44,285 nucleotides of DNA from Clostridia bacterium. GTDB taxonomy: Bacteria; Bacillota; Clostridia; Oscillospirales; Acutalibacteraceae. Location of the stretch: assembly GCA_017428085.1 (NCBI GenBank), contig JAFRRP010000041.1, positions 1 to 44,285 on the forward strand. Direction: 5' to 3'. Every line of letters begins with the position of its first letter. Within the stretch, counting starts at the first letter, position 1. The notes below the pieces were generated by a model, which was not told the origin of the DNA, did not search any database, and saw only the letters and a program-made list of their open reading frames with translations. Positions 24,000 to 32,158 of this stretch are shown here, piece by piece. The translations under genes and the position numbers were made by a program.

Positions 24000-25211
24000 A
24001 TGGAAAAAACGGTCAGGATCAGTTTTATCGGCGATATCATGTGCGAAAAACCGCTGCAGCGGGCGTACGACCGGTACGGCGCTGCGGTTTTTGACCGTGT
24101 GTTCGCGCAGACGAAGGAGCTGTTCGCCCGTTCCGATCTGACGGTCGGCAATCTCGAGACTGTCTTCGGCGGGGCGGAACGCGGCTATACGGACGCGCTT
24201 TACCGCTTCAACACGCCGGATGACTTCGCCTGCGCCGTTTCCCGCGGCGGGATCGGTCTGCTTACCACCGCCACGAACCATTGCCTTGATTGTGGGATCG
24301 AGGGACTGAAACGGACAGTCGATGTGCTGGAGGCGTACGGGATCGCCCATACGGGGACGCGGCGCTGCCCGTCGGAGCCCCGCTTTCTGGTCCGCGACGT
24401 CGGCGGCCTGCGAATTGCGTTTTTGAATTACGCTTACGGTACGAACGTGCATGAGACCGGCGTACTGCTGCGGGAGGACGAGTTATACTGCCTTAATCTG
24501 TTGAAGCCGCAGACATACCGGCTGCAGACCTACGCGGACGGCAGGGCGGGACGGTTCCGCCGCACGGTATCCTCCGGATTGGCGCTGGCGGCGGGGGAGG
24601 AAACGCGCATCCGCCTCAAGCGTCTGCTGGGCATGGCGCCGAGCGCGGTCCGTATCGACGATCTGGACGAAAGCGAGCTGGATGAAGCGTATCTTCTTGC
24701 CATCGACGAAGATCTGTCCCGGGCGCGGGACGAAGCGGACGTGGTGATCGTCTGTCTGCACTGCGGCGGACAGTTCAACCCGGAGCCGGGCGGACTGTCG
24801 GAATATTTTGCGCGTTATTTCGCCGAACGCGGCGCGGACGCGGTGGTCTGCCACCATGCGCACGTTGTACAGAGGACGGAGCGCATCGGAAACGTACCGG
24901 TGGCTTACTGCCTCGGTAATTACAGCATTTCTCCCTCTTCGGTCTATCTGCTGCGGGAGGATCTGCCGGAATACGCGGTCGTGCGGCACCTGACGGTCGG
25001 CGCGGCAGGCGTCGTCGGAACGTCGTTCTCGGTGATCAAAATCTTGGAGGACGGCGACGGCGTACCCGTTGCCTGGCCGGCAGACCGGCTGTATGATAAG
25101 CTGACGGTCGGCGGGCGCGCCGCGCTGTTGGCCGACGTCGAACGTGTTTGCCGCCGCTTTTCGGGCATGTCCGCCGGCGGCTCCGTATTGAGTGAATACA
25201 AGGATGGATAG
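24000..25211 (+). CDS. CapA-like metallophosphatase-fold protein
   Basis: 403 residues of the CapA/PgsA family (poly-gamma-glutamate capsule locus protein with a calcineurin-like fold). Seen in order: FIGDIMCEKPL, VGNLETVFGG, LLTTATNHCLDCGIEGL, IAFLNYAYGTN, VCLHCGGQFNPEPG and CHHAHVVQRTE, supplying the expected metal ligands. Classic CapA is anchored outside the cell by an N-terminal helix; this one has none and starts directly with the domain (EKTVRISFIGDIM), implying a cytosolic enzyme. AAGGAAAGAAG precedes the ATG. Next to ATP-grasp ligases it may process an aminoacyl or phosphate-activated intermediate, which is inference. Confidence 0.85.
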   Translation: MEKTVRISFIGDIMCEKPLQRAYDRYGAAVFDRVFAQTKELFARSDLTVGNLETVFGGAERGYTDALYRFNTPDDFACAVSRGGIGLLTTATNHCLDCGIEGLKRTVDVLEAYGIAHTGTRRCPSEPRFLVRDVGGLRIAFLNYAYGTNVHETGVLLREDELYCLNLLKPQTYRLQTYADGRAGRFRRTVSSGLALAAGEETRIRLKRLLGMAPSAVRIDDLDESELDEAYLLAIDEDLSRARDEADVVIVCLHCGGQFNPEPGGLSEYFARYFAERGADAVVCHHAHVVQRTERIGNVPVAYCLGNYSISPSSVYLLREDLPEYAVVRHLTVGAAGVVGTSFSVIKILEDGDGVPVAWPADRLYDKLTVGGRAALLADVERVCRRFSGMSAGGSVLSEYKDG

Positions 25212-26502
25212 ACGCGCGGGATCGGAGAGAAACCGTCGTCCTCTTCTGAAAAAGGCCCGATTGACGGACAAGTCGGCGGCGGAGATCATGTTGTTCCTTT
25301 ATCTTACCATTCCCTTTTGGGAGTGGCTTTTTTCGCAGATGCTGGAGCTGTCGGGCAACGAATCGCTTGCCGTACCATGTGTTCTCGCCGTTGTGTACCT
25401 GCCGGTCGTCGCGCTGTTTTTCGCCGCCAAGCAAAAACTGCCCGTGGATTTCTTCCGGCTGATGCTGTTTTTGTGTTTGTATTTGGTCGTTACGTTTTTG
25501 ATCCATCCGGAGTATGAATACTACTATACGCGGGAACAGTACGGCGTCTGGGATTACGTGCTGCGGCCGAACAACGGTCTTTACGTCTATCTGTTTATCC
25601 GTCTGGCGGACGATCCCCGCCGTATCATTCGTGCGCTGCGCGTCAGCGGATACGTGATCTACGCTTTTTCCGCGCTGCGGCTGTACGTTGCCACCGTCAA
25701 GGGCTTCTGGATGGAAGAGGGCTCCCGCGGGCAGGAATACATGTCCTCCTACAACATGAATTACGGATATACGCTTCTGCTGTTTGTCTGTTGCTTTCTT
25801 TTCTGTGGCTTTGAACAGAAGCGGTTGCGGGATATGATCTTGGCTTTGGCGGGGTGCGTTATGATCCTGTGCGGCGGTTCCCGGGGCCCGTTCCTGGATA
25901 TCGCCGTATTCGCCGGGATCTATTGGCTCCTTCGTTTCCGGCGGTCACGCCGAAAAATCGTTTTCGCGTCGGTCACGGCGCTGGCGTCGGGCGCGGCGGC
26001 GAAGCTTTGGCGTCCCCTCCTGACAGCTTTTCAGGATCTTCTTGAGTGGTTCAATGTCAACTCCAGAACGCTGCGAATGATGCTGGACGGCACGGTGGCG
26101 GTCAACAACGGCAGGGACGTGTTCTGGGATGCGTCGTTTCAGATGATACGGGAAAACCCTCTGGGGTACGGCGCCATGGGCGCGCGGCATGTGCTGTGCG
26201 GCATCCATATCGTCGGGCACCCGCACAATTTTTTTATCGAGATCCTTATTGAATACGGCGTGATCGTCGGCCCGCTGCTGATCGTGCTGATGCTGGCGTC
26301 GTCCCTGCGCATTTTTCTGCAGAAGGAAGATAACGGCTGGCAGGGAGTTTTTCTGATCTTCTTTGCAAACGCCTGTCAACTGTTGACGTCGTATACCTAT
26401 TGGCACAGCCCGGCGCTGTGGGGCGCGCTGGCGGCCGGCGTGTGCTGGTACCGGGCGGAAAGGAGGAGTCTATGCGGGAGAGCCGAACGGAAAACGCTTT
26501 GA
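25204..26502 (+). CDS. Wzy/O-antigen-ligase-type membrane polymerase
   Basis: About 432 residues with roughly ten hydrophobic segments and a large outer loop around 255-335. The Wzy_C-type signature HPHNFFIEILIEYGV and NPLGYGAMG are present, along with a preceding Arg-rich face (GGSRGPFLD). It should polymerise undecaprenyl-linked repeat units outside the membrane. Start choice is uncertain: ATG 25204 is used; a GTG at 25192 is in frame and neither has a good ribosome site. It overlaps capA by a few bases and the flippase by 31 bases, so the block is tightly coupled. Confidence 0.87.
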   Translation: MDRRAGSERNRRPLLKKARLTDKSAAEIMLFLYLTIPFWEWLFSQMLELSGNESLAVPCVLAVVYLPVVALFFAAKQKLPVDFFRLMLFLCLYLVVTFLIHPEYEYYYTREQYGVWDYVLRPNNGLYVYLFIRLADDPRRIIRALRVSGYVIYAFSALRLYVATVKGFWMEEGSRGQEYMSSYNMNYGYTLLLFVCCFLFCGFEQKRLRDMILALAGCVMILCGGSRGPFLDIAVFAGIYWLLRFRRSRRKIVFASVTALASGAAAKLWRPLLTAFQDLLEWFNVNSRTLRMMLDGTVAVNNGRDVFWDASFQMIRENPLGYGAMGARHVLCGIHIVGHPHNFFIEILIEYGVIVGPLLIVLMLASSLRIFLQKEDNGWQGVFLIFFANACQLLTSYTYWHSPALWGALAAGVCWYRAERRSLCGRAERKTL

Positions 26503-28013
26503 AAAACTCATTGGCCGGGCTGGCGCTGCGTGCGGTAAGTATCCTGTCCCGGTTTATCCTTCGGACGGCGTTCCTCCGCGTGCTCGGCAACGAATACGCG
26601 GGATTGACGGGTGTGTTCACGGATATCCTGAACGTGCTGGCGTTGGCGCAGGCGGGTCTGGAATCGTCGCTGCTGTACGCGCTGTACCGGCCCTTGGCGG
26701 AAAACGATATGCCCCGTGCCGCCTTGCTGCTGCGCTTTTACCGAAGGGCATTCCTTTGCGTCGGCGCCGGAATGGCGGCCGCAGGCGTCCTGGTCGCTCC
26801 GTTCCTTTCTTTCATCGTGAAGGATATCCCCGCCGTACGGGAGGATATCCGGCTGATCTTCCTGCTGTTCGTTCTGGACGCCGCCGCGTCTTGTTGCCTG
26901 GCCGTTCGTCCTGCGCTTCTGAAGGCGCGGCAGCATGCGCGTACCGTTTCCCGTTACGCCATCGCGGCGGAATGTGCGGAATGCCTGCTGTCCGTCGCTC
27001 TGCTGCTCGTCTGTAAACGCTTTGCCGTGTGGCTATTCATTCATCTGACGGTCGATCTTGTAAAAAACGCGCTGCTGTGGCGCGCCGCCGGGCGCGAAGG
27101 CGAGGGGCTTTTTGCCCGTGAAGTCGCCCGGCTTGACCCCGCCGAACGCCGGCGGCGGATCGAAGACACGCTCTTTCTGACGGCCTACGATCTGTCCGGC
27201 GCAGCGATCAACAGCACGGACAGCATCTTCATCTCGCTGTTCTGCGGCACGGCGGAGGTGGCGGTCGTCGGCAACTATATGCTGATCGTCAACAGCGTGA
27301 AGGGCGCGATCGAACAGGTCGCCGCGGCGGTCAAACCCGGCGTGGGCAATCTTGCCGTTACTGAGACGCCTGAAAAGCAGCGGCAGATCTTCCGGCGGAT
27401 GGACCTCGCTTACTTCTGTGCCGCCTGCTGGGGCGGCGCGTGCCTGTTTTCGCTGCTGAACCCGTTTGTGGGCGGCATCTGGATGGGGCCCGCCTATCAG
27501 GTCCCCGATCTTACCGCGGCGCTGATCACGCTGAATTTCCATATCGCCGTTATGGTCTATCCGGTGGAAGCGTTCCGCACGGCCAACGGTTTGTTCGCGC
27601 GGGGATGGGGGAGACCGATCGCTACGGCGGCGCTGAACCTCCTGTTGGACGGAGCGCTCGGCAGCGTGTGGGGCGTCGACGGCATTCTGCTTGCCACCGC
27701 CGTATCCAGGGTCCTGACGCAGGTGTGGTTCGATCCGTATCTGCTGGGGCGGTACGCGTTCCGACAAAGCGCGCGGTGCTATTACGTTCGCTATGTCCTC
27801 AGGGCGGCGCTGGCGTCGGCCGTCTGCGCGGCGACGTGGTTTGTCTGTTCCCTGATACCGGTCGCAAACGTTTACGCGGCGTTTGCCTGCCGGGCGGTCG
27901 TGTCCGCCGTCCTGCCGCCTCTGCTGCTGTCCGTCTTCCTCTGTCGGGACCCGGATTGGCGCTGCCTGACGGCGTCGGCGCGTAAAATCGTAAAAACAAT
28001 GGTAAAAATATAA
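26472..28013 (+). CDS. Wzx-type polysaccharide flippase (MATE/PST superfamily)
   Basis: 513 residues with about 12-14 hydrophobic segments and the general pattern of lipid-linked repeat-unit exporters. It begins NALKNSLAGLALRAVSILSRFILRTAFLRVLGNEYAGL, shown here only in part: the motif YAGLTGVFTDIL near 50 and GNYMLIVNSVK near 290 match firmicute Wzx relatives. The start is set by AGGAGGAG just before ATG 26472; an upstream in-frame ATG at 26400 lies inside the polymerase gene and lacks a ribosome site. It is the last gene of the locus; no terminator is visible before the rpsB promoter. Confidence 0.85.
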   Translation: MRESRTENALKNSLAGLALRAVSILSRFILRTAFLRVLGNEYAGLTGVFTDILNVLALAQAGLESSLLYALYRPLAENDMPRAALLLRFYRRAFLCVGAGMAAAGVLVAPFLSFIVKDIPAVREDIRLIFLLFVLDAAASCCLAVRPALLKARQHARTVSRYAIAAECAECLLSVALLLVCKRFAVWLFIHLTVDLVKNALLWRAAGREGEGLFAREVARLDPAERRRRIEDTLFLTAYDLSGAAINSTDSIFISLFCGTAEVAVVGNYMLIVNSVKGAIEQVAAAVKPGVGNLAVTETPEKQRQIFRRMDLAYFCAACWGGACLFSLLNPFVGGIWMGPAYQVPDLTAALITLNFHIAVMVYPVEAFRTANGLFARGWGRPIATAALNLLLDGALGSVWGVDGILLATAVSRVLTQVWFDPYLLGRYAFRQSARCYYVRYVLRAALASAVCAATWFVCSLIPVANVYAAFACRAVVSAVLPPLLLSVFLCRDPDWRCLTASARKIVKTMVKI

Positions 28014-28021
28014 AAAAACAC

Positions 28022-28050
28022 TTGCATTTGCATTTTTCCTGTGATACAAT
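28022..28050 (+). promoter_or_regulatory. Promoter of rpsB-tsf
   Basis: TTGCAT (28022-28027), 17-base spacer, TACAAT (28045-28050). It gives a leader of about 108 bases before the rpsB start. Confidence 0.82.
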
Positions 28051-28089
28051 TGTCAGGCAAAAACGCACGGAATCGGATCCGAAGCACCT

Positions 28090-28115
28090 GCAAAGCCTCC
28101 GACATAGGGCTTTGC
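28090..28115 (+). promoter_or_regulatory. Hairpin in the rpsB leader
   Basis: Perfect 8-bp stem GCAAAGCC/GGCTTTGC in the long rpsB leader, followed by a second GGAGG-rich stretch before the true ribosome site AAAGGAGG. Autoregulation by S2 through leader RNA is known in several bacterial groups; whether this hairpin takes part is inference. Confidence 0.4.
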
Positions 28116-28164
28116 CGCGGAGGAGAAGACGGTTCCGGAGGTTTACAAAAGGAGGAAAAAAACT

Positions 28165-28908
28165 ATGTCAGTCGTATCTATGAAGCAGCTGCTGGAAGCA
28201 GGCGTGCACTTCGGTCACCAGACCAGAAGATGGAACCCCAAGATGGCGCCCTACATTTTCACGGAGCGCAACGGCATCTACATCATTGACCTGCAGAAGA
28301 CGGTCAAGAAGCTGGATGAGGCGTACATGTTCGTGCGCGACCTTTCCGCCAGCGGCGGCGACATCCTGTTCGTCGGCACCAAGAAGCAGGCCATGGATTC
28401 CATCAAGGAAGAGGCCGCCAGATGCGAGATGCCCTACGTCAACGCCCGTTGGCTGGGCGGCATGCTCACCAACTTCAACACCATCAAGAGAAGGATCAAG
28501 AGACTTGACCAGCTCAAGAAGATGGAAGAGAACGGCACGTTCGACATGCTTCCCAAGAAGGAAGTCATCAAGCTGAAGCTGGAAAGAGAAAAGCTGGAGA
28601 AGTTCATGGGCGGTATCACCGGCATGAGAAAGCAGCCGGCCGCCATGTTCATCGTCGATCCCCGCAAGGAGCGCATCGCCGTTCTTGAGGCCAAGAAGCT
28701 GCACATCCCGATCGTCGCCATCGTCGATACCAACTGCGACCCCGACGAGATCGACTACGTGATCCCAGGCAACGACGACGCCATCCGCGCGGTCAAGCTG
28801 ATCGCCGGCGCCATGGCGGACGCCGTCATCGAGGGCAAGCAGGGCGAGACGTCCGCCGCTCCCGTCGAGGAAGCTCCCGCTGAGGAGACCGCCGATTTCG
28901 CGGAATAA
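28165..28908 (+). CDS. rpsB: 30S ribosomal protein S2 (uS2)
   Basis: 247 residues, full length. Recognised by [62 protein letters not shown] and [17 protein letters not shown]. The last 20 residues are acidic and Ala/Pro-rich. It has a strong AAAGGAGG site. The usual partner tsf follows after a hairpin that can act as partial terminator. Confidence 0.98.
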   Translation: MSVVSMKQLLEAGVHFGHQTRRWNPKMAPYIFTERNGIYIIDLQKTVKKLDEAYMFVRDLSASGGDILFVGTKKQAMDSIKEEAARCEMPYVNARWLGGMLTNFNTIKRRIKRLDQLKKMEENGTFDMLPKKEVIKLKLEREKLEKFMGGITGMRKQPAAMFIVDPRKERIAVLEAKKLHIPIVAIVDTNCDPDEIDYVIPGNDDAIRAVKLIAGAMADAVIEGKQGETSAAPVEEAPAEETADFAE

Positions 28909-28921
28909 TCCGTAAGGTTTA

Positions 28922-28949
28922 AGCCCGTACCCCGGTGCGGGCTTTCTTT
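28922..28949 (+). terminator. Hairpin with T-rich tail between rpsB and tsf
   Basis: AGCCCG...CGGGCT stem (28922-28927 with 28938-28943, extended inward by ACC/GGT) followed by TTCTTT. Probably a partial terminator that sets the rpsB/tsf ratio, since tsf has no clear promoter of its own. Confidence 0.7.
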
Positions 28950-28982
28950 GAATGAAAAAAAGACTGTCAGGAGGAAACAATA

Positions 28983-30074
28983 ATGGCATTTACAGCAAAA
29001 GACGTACAGGCTCTGCGTGAAAAGACCGGCGTCGGCATGATGGACTGCAAGAAAGCGCTTGTGGAAGCCGACGGCGATATGGATAAGGCGGTTGAGCTCC
29101 TTCGCGAGAAGGGACTTGCCACTCAGGCGAAAAAGGCCGGCCGCGTTGCCGCGGAGGGCACCATCGGCGTGTATACCGACGACACCGCTTCCGCGCTGGT
29201 GGAATTGAACTGCGAGACCGACTTCGTGGGCAACAACCCCGATTTCAAGGCTCTTGCCAACCGGATCGCGAAGACCGTGGTCCTGACCCGTCCCGCCGAT
29301 GTGGACGCGCTGAAGGCCGCCACCATCGCCGACGGTTCCGTTACCGTGGAGGAGGCGATCCAGGAGCTGTTCCTGAAGATCCGTGAAAACCTGCAGCTGC
29401 GCCGCTTCGAGCTGGTGGAGGGCGCCGCCGTTTCCTATATCCACGCGGGCGGCTCCGTGGGCGTTCTCGTTTCGTTTGAGACCGACGCCGCCGATAAGGC
29501 CGAGTTTACGGAGATGGGCAAAAACGTGGCCATGCAGGTCGCGGCCATGAGCCCCGAGTACCTCAGCAGCACCGATATCTCCGCCGAGGAGCTTGCCAAA
29601 ATGAGGAACATCACCGTCGAGAGCGCGCTGAACAAGCCCGATACGCTCCCGAAGCCCATCCTTGTCAAGGTCATCAACAAGGCCATCGCCGACGGCCTTC
29701 TTTCCGAAGCGGATCTTGCCGCTTACGAAGAGCAGAAGAACAACAAGTTCCTCTTCAACTTCCTTTCCCCCGAAGCCGTCGCCGCTTTCGCCGGCGTCGC
29801 TGTGGCGGGCAAAGAGGAATACGCCGCCGATCCCATTTTCGGCAAGGCGATCGACGGCCGTATCGCCAAGCAGATCAAGGAAATCTGCCTGCTGGATCAG
29901 GCTTTCGTCCGTCCCGACGTGTTTGAGGGCAGCGTAGGCGGCTATATCGCCAACGTCGCCAAGACGCTGGGCGCCCAGATCAAGGCCACCGGTTTCGTGC
30001 GTTTCGCCAAGGGCGAGGGCATCGAAAAGAAGGCGGATGACTTTGCTGCGGAAGTTGCCAGCATGATGAAATAA
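28983..30074 (+). CDS. tsf: Translation elongation factor Ts
   Basis: Guanine-nucleotide exchange factor for EF-Tu. Seen: N-terminal UBA-like domain (ALREKTGVGMMDCKKALVE), the conserved VELNCETDFVG motif near residue 75, VAMQVAAMSPEYL, and the second dimerisation half ending GFVRFAKGEGIEK. Length, 363 residues, exceeds the 280-310 of typical enzymes; the surplus lies in the second half (about 205-310). AGGAGG is eight bases before the ATG. Confidence 0.96.
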   Translation: MAFTAKDVQALREKTGVGMMDCKKALVEADGDMDKAVELLREKGLATQAKKAGRVAAEGTIGVYTDDTASALVELNCETDFVGNNPDFKALANRIAKTVVLTRPADVDALKAATIADGSVTVEEAIQELFLKIRENLQLRRFELVEGAAVSYIHAGGSVGVLVSFETDAADKAEFTEMGKNVAMQVAAMSPEYLSSTDISAEELAKMRNITVESALNKPDTLPKPILVKVINKAIADGLLSEADLAAYEEQKNNKFLFNFLSPEAVAAFAGVAVAGKEEYAADPIFGKAIDGRIAKQIKEICLLDQAFVRPDVFEGSVGGYIANVAKTLGAQIKATGFVRFAKGEGIEKKADDFAAEVASMMK

Positions 30075-30115
30075 TTCTTTGTTCACAGTTTGGTAACAAA
30101 AAACAATAGATGTTG

Positions 30116-30190
30116 CGGGGTTTTGTTTTGGTTGTCGGACGGTTTTGTCAAAAACTGTTAAAACCACCAAAGCGAACCCCGTATTTTTTA
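30116..30190 (+). terminator. Terminator of rpsB-tsf
   Basis: Long stem-loop: CGGGGTT (30116-30122) with AACCCCG (30175-30181), plus inner TTGGT/ACCAA and GGTTTT/AAAACC pairs, followed by TATTTTTT. It isolates tsf from the strongly expressed secreted gene downstream. Confidence 0.75.
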
Positions 30191-30203
30191 ACAAAAGTGA
30201 TAA

Positions 30204-30239
30204 TTGACTTTTGACACAAAAAAAGGTATATTTTATATG
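30204..30239 (+). promoter_or_regulatory. Two overlapping sigma-A promoters for the 560-residue secreted protein
   Basis: TTGACT (30204-30209) with TATATT (30227-30232), and TTGACA (30211-30216) with TATATG (30234-30239), both with 17-base spacers and offset by seven bases. Very A+T-rich surroundings. Confidence 0.65.
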
Positions 30240-30280
30240 ATATATAATATCAAAAATATTTTTTGAAGGAGTGCATTCCC

Positions 30281-31963
30281 ATGAACAAGACAGCAAAAAT
30301 CATTTCCGTCATTCTCGCGGTCGTTATGGCTCTTTCCGTACTTCCCTTTGCGGCATTCGCTGCCGAGGAAGACGCTGACAGAGTCGCTGCGTGGAAGGCA
30401 AACTACGGCCTCCTGCTCGAAGAAGTGTTCGATAACACGAACTATACGAGCTGGAACTATGTCGATCAGAACAAAAAGGCGATCGACAACACCATGGCTG
30501 TTTACACCGCTTTCGCTCTTTACGACGGCGCGTGGACCAACTACGCCAGCAAGTCCCTGAACATTGACGACGCGGAGAAGATCCTCCTCGCTCTGATCGA
30601 AAAAGCCGACTACACCTTTGACGACGGTTATGTCGACGAGATCGTCAAGGTTCTTGAGACCGCGCAGGACGTGAATGATTTTATCCAGAAGGTCAATCAG
30701 TACACCAACATCGAAGCGTTCTCCTCCGCCGGCTGGTCCAAGACCTTTGAGGTCATCGGCGACGCCGTGAAGATTGCCAACGCCTATCAGACCTACAGAG
30801 ATAAGTTCATCGAGGCTTATGCCCGTGTGCTTTCCGTCCAGATGGCGAATGCTTACTACATCGACATGCTCAACTACATCGTTGAGAAGGATTCCTACGA
30901 TATCCTTACCGCTGCTGCTCAGAAGCTGATCAACGATATCAACGCAAGCGTGGAAGACGCCCTCAAGCAGATCGCCGTTGAGGCTGCCGAGGACGGCGCC
31001 AACGTCGGTCTTGAGTATCTGGCAAAGCTGGCTCTCAACTCCAACGCTTATACTGCCGCTGCGCTGAAAGTATATCAGGTTTCCGTCAGCATTGCCGACG
31101 CTCTGTGGAACACCGGCGACCAGTATCCGCTGATCGACACCGTCAAGACCGCCTATTACTTCCAGGCTGACATCGCCGAGTGGGCAAAGGCTGCCCTGAA
31201 CGGCGCTGACGCCGAAAAGGCCATCATCGCCGCCAACTTCGCGATCACCGCCAGAGAGGTTTCCGAGGATGCTCTGTACAACCTGAAGCTGGCCGAGAAC
31301 GAAGGCGCGATCAACAAGATCAAGAACAAGCTGTACGGTACCGTTTACAACGATATCGAAGTCAACAAGGCGATCCTTGACACCATCCGCAAGATGCTGT
31401 ACAACGTGGCCCCCGAAGCCATGAAGGAAGTCAAGAGAGTGCTTACCATTTACTGCCCCGTGGATGTGGAGCTGCTGAACGGCAGCACCGTGCTTTACAA
31501 ACTGGCTGACGGCGCCGAGACGATCAACAGCAACGACAAGGGCGTGTTCGTTTCCGTGTATTCCGAGTATGCGAAGACCTATCACAAGGTGGCGTTCCTG
31601 TATGACACCTATCGTGTCAGACTGGCCGGTACGGGCGAAGGCTATGTGACGCTGATCATGGATGCTCTGAAGAACGGCGCCATCGAGGATTGGTCCTTTA
31701 CCGATCGCAAGGTCGAGGCCGATACCAAGATCGTGTTCGATACCGATTATAAGAGCGTTCCTTATTATGTCGCTTCCGACGCCAACGGCACCACCGCCTT
31801 CAACGCTGATTTCGTTCCTTCCGAGCAGAAGGAAGTCACCGTTCAGGACGTGATCACCGCCACCACGGAAGTGGGCAAGCAGGAAGCCAAGTCCTTCCTT
31901 GACAAGATCATGGAGTTCTTCCAGAATCTGTTCGCCAACCTGTTCAACATCTTCAAAAAGTAA
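30281..31963 (+). CDS. Secreted alpha-helical protein of unknown function with amphipathic C-terminal tail
   Basis: 560 residues. The signal peptide is clear (MNKTAKIISVILAVVMALS, cleavage near AFA-AEE, residue 27). The mature protein is acidic and predicted mostly helical (for example EIVKVLETAQDVNDFIQKVN) up to about residue 400; a beta-rich segment follows (450-530). It ends in the amphipathic tail FLDKIMEFFQNLFANLFNIF plus KK. I do not recognise the family. GAAGGAG is nine bases before the ATG; a TTG overlapping that site is rejected as start. Two promoters and two strong flanking terminators make it a single-gene unit, probably well expressed. The tail could insert in or lie on a membrane. 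Confidence 0.8.
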   Translation: MNKTAKIISVILAVVMALSVLPFAAFAAEEDADRVAAWKANYGLLLEEVFDNTNYTSWNYVDQNKKAIDNTMAVYTAFALYDGAWTNYASKSLNIDDAEKILLALIEKADYTFDDGYVDEIVKVLETAQDVNDFIQKVNQYTNIEAFSSAGWSKTFEVIGDAVKIANAYQTYRDKFIEAYARVLSVQMANAYYIDMLNYIVEKDSYDILTAAAQKLINDINASVEDALKQIAVEAAEDGANVGLEYLAKLALNSNAYTAAALKVYQVSVSIADALWNTGDQYPLIDTVKTAYYFQADIAEWAKAALNGADAEKAIIAANFAITAREVSEDALYNLKLAENEGAINKIKNKLYGTVYNDIEVNKAILDTIRKMLYNVAPEAMKEVKRVLTIYCPVDVELLNGSTVLYKLADGAETINSNDKGVFVSVYSEYAKTYHKVAFLYDTYRVRLAGTGEGYVTLIMDALKNGAIEDWSFTDRKVEADTKIVFDTDYKSVPYYVASDANGTTAFNADFVPSEQKEVTVQDVITATTEVGKQEAKSFLDKIMEFFQNLFANLFNIFKK

Positions 31964-31986
31964 TATTTGAAACGCAAAACCCTTTT

Positions 31987-32013
31987 GGCCGTTCTTCGGA
32001 ACGGCCATTTTTT
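31987..32013 (+). terminator. Rho-independent terminator
   Basis: Stem GGCCGTTC/GAACGGCC closed by a TTCG tetraloop (31987-32006), then ATTTTTT. Ends the transcript of the secreted protein. Confidence 0.95.
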
Positions 32014-32034
32014 GTTGACAGCGACAAGTAATCA

Positions 32035-32064
32035 TTGCTTTTTTGCAGTGCTCTGTGATATAAT
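32035..32064 (+). promoter_or_regulatory. Promoter of the AlaX-trmB pair
   Basis: TTGCTT (32035-32040), 18-base spacer, TATAAT (32059-32064). A TTGACA at 32015-32020 is too far from this -10. Confidence 0.7.
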
Positions 32065-32074
32065 CTGCCGTATA

Positions 32075-32106
32075 ATACGGATAACTGATGAACAGAGTAT
32101 CCGTAT
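32075..32106 (+). promoter_or_regulatory. Leader hairpin before the AlaX-type gene
   Basis: Perfect 9-bp stem ATACGGATA/TATCCGTAT with a 14-base loop, starting a few bases after the expected transcript start. No known riboswitch or T-box motif is visible. Confidence 0.5.
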
Positions 32107-32158
32107 ATTTATCTGATAGTGGCGGAGTTTTCCCCGGAATTGCAAAGGAGAAATGGCT

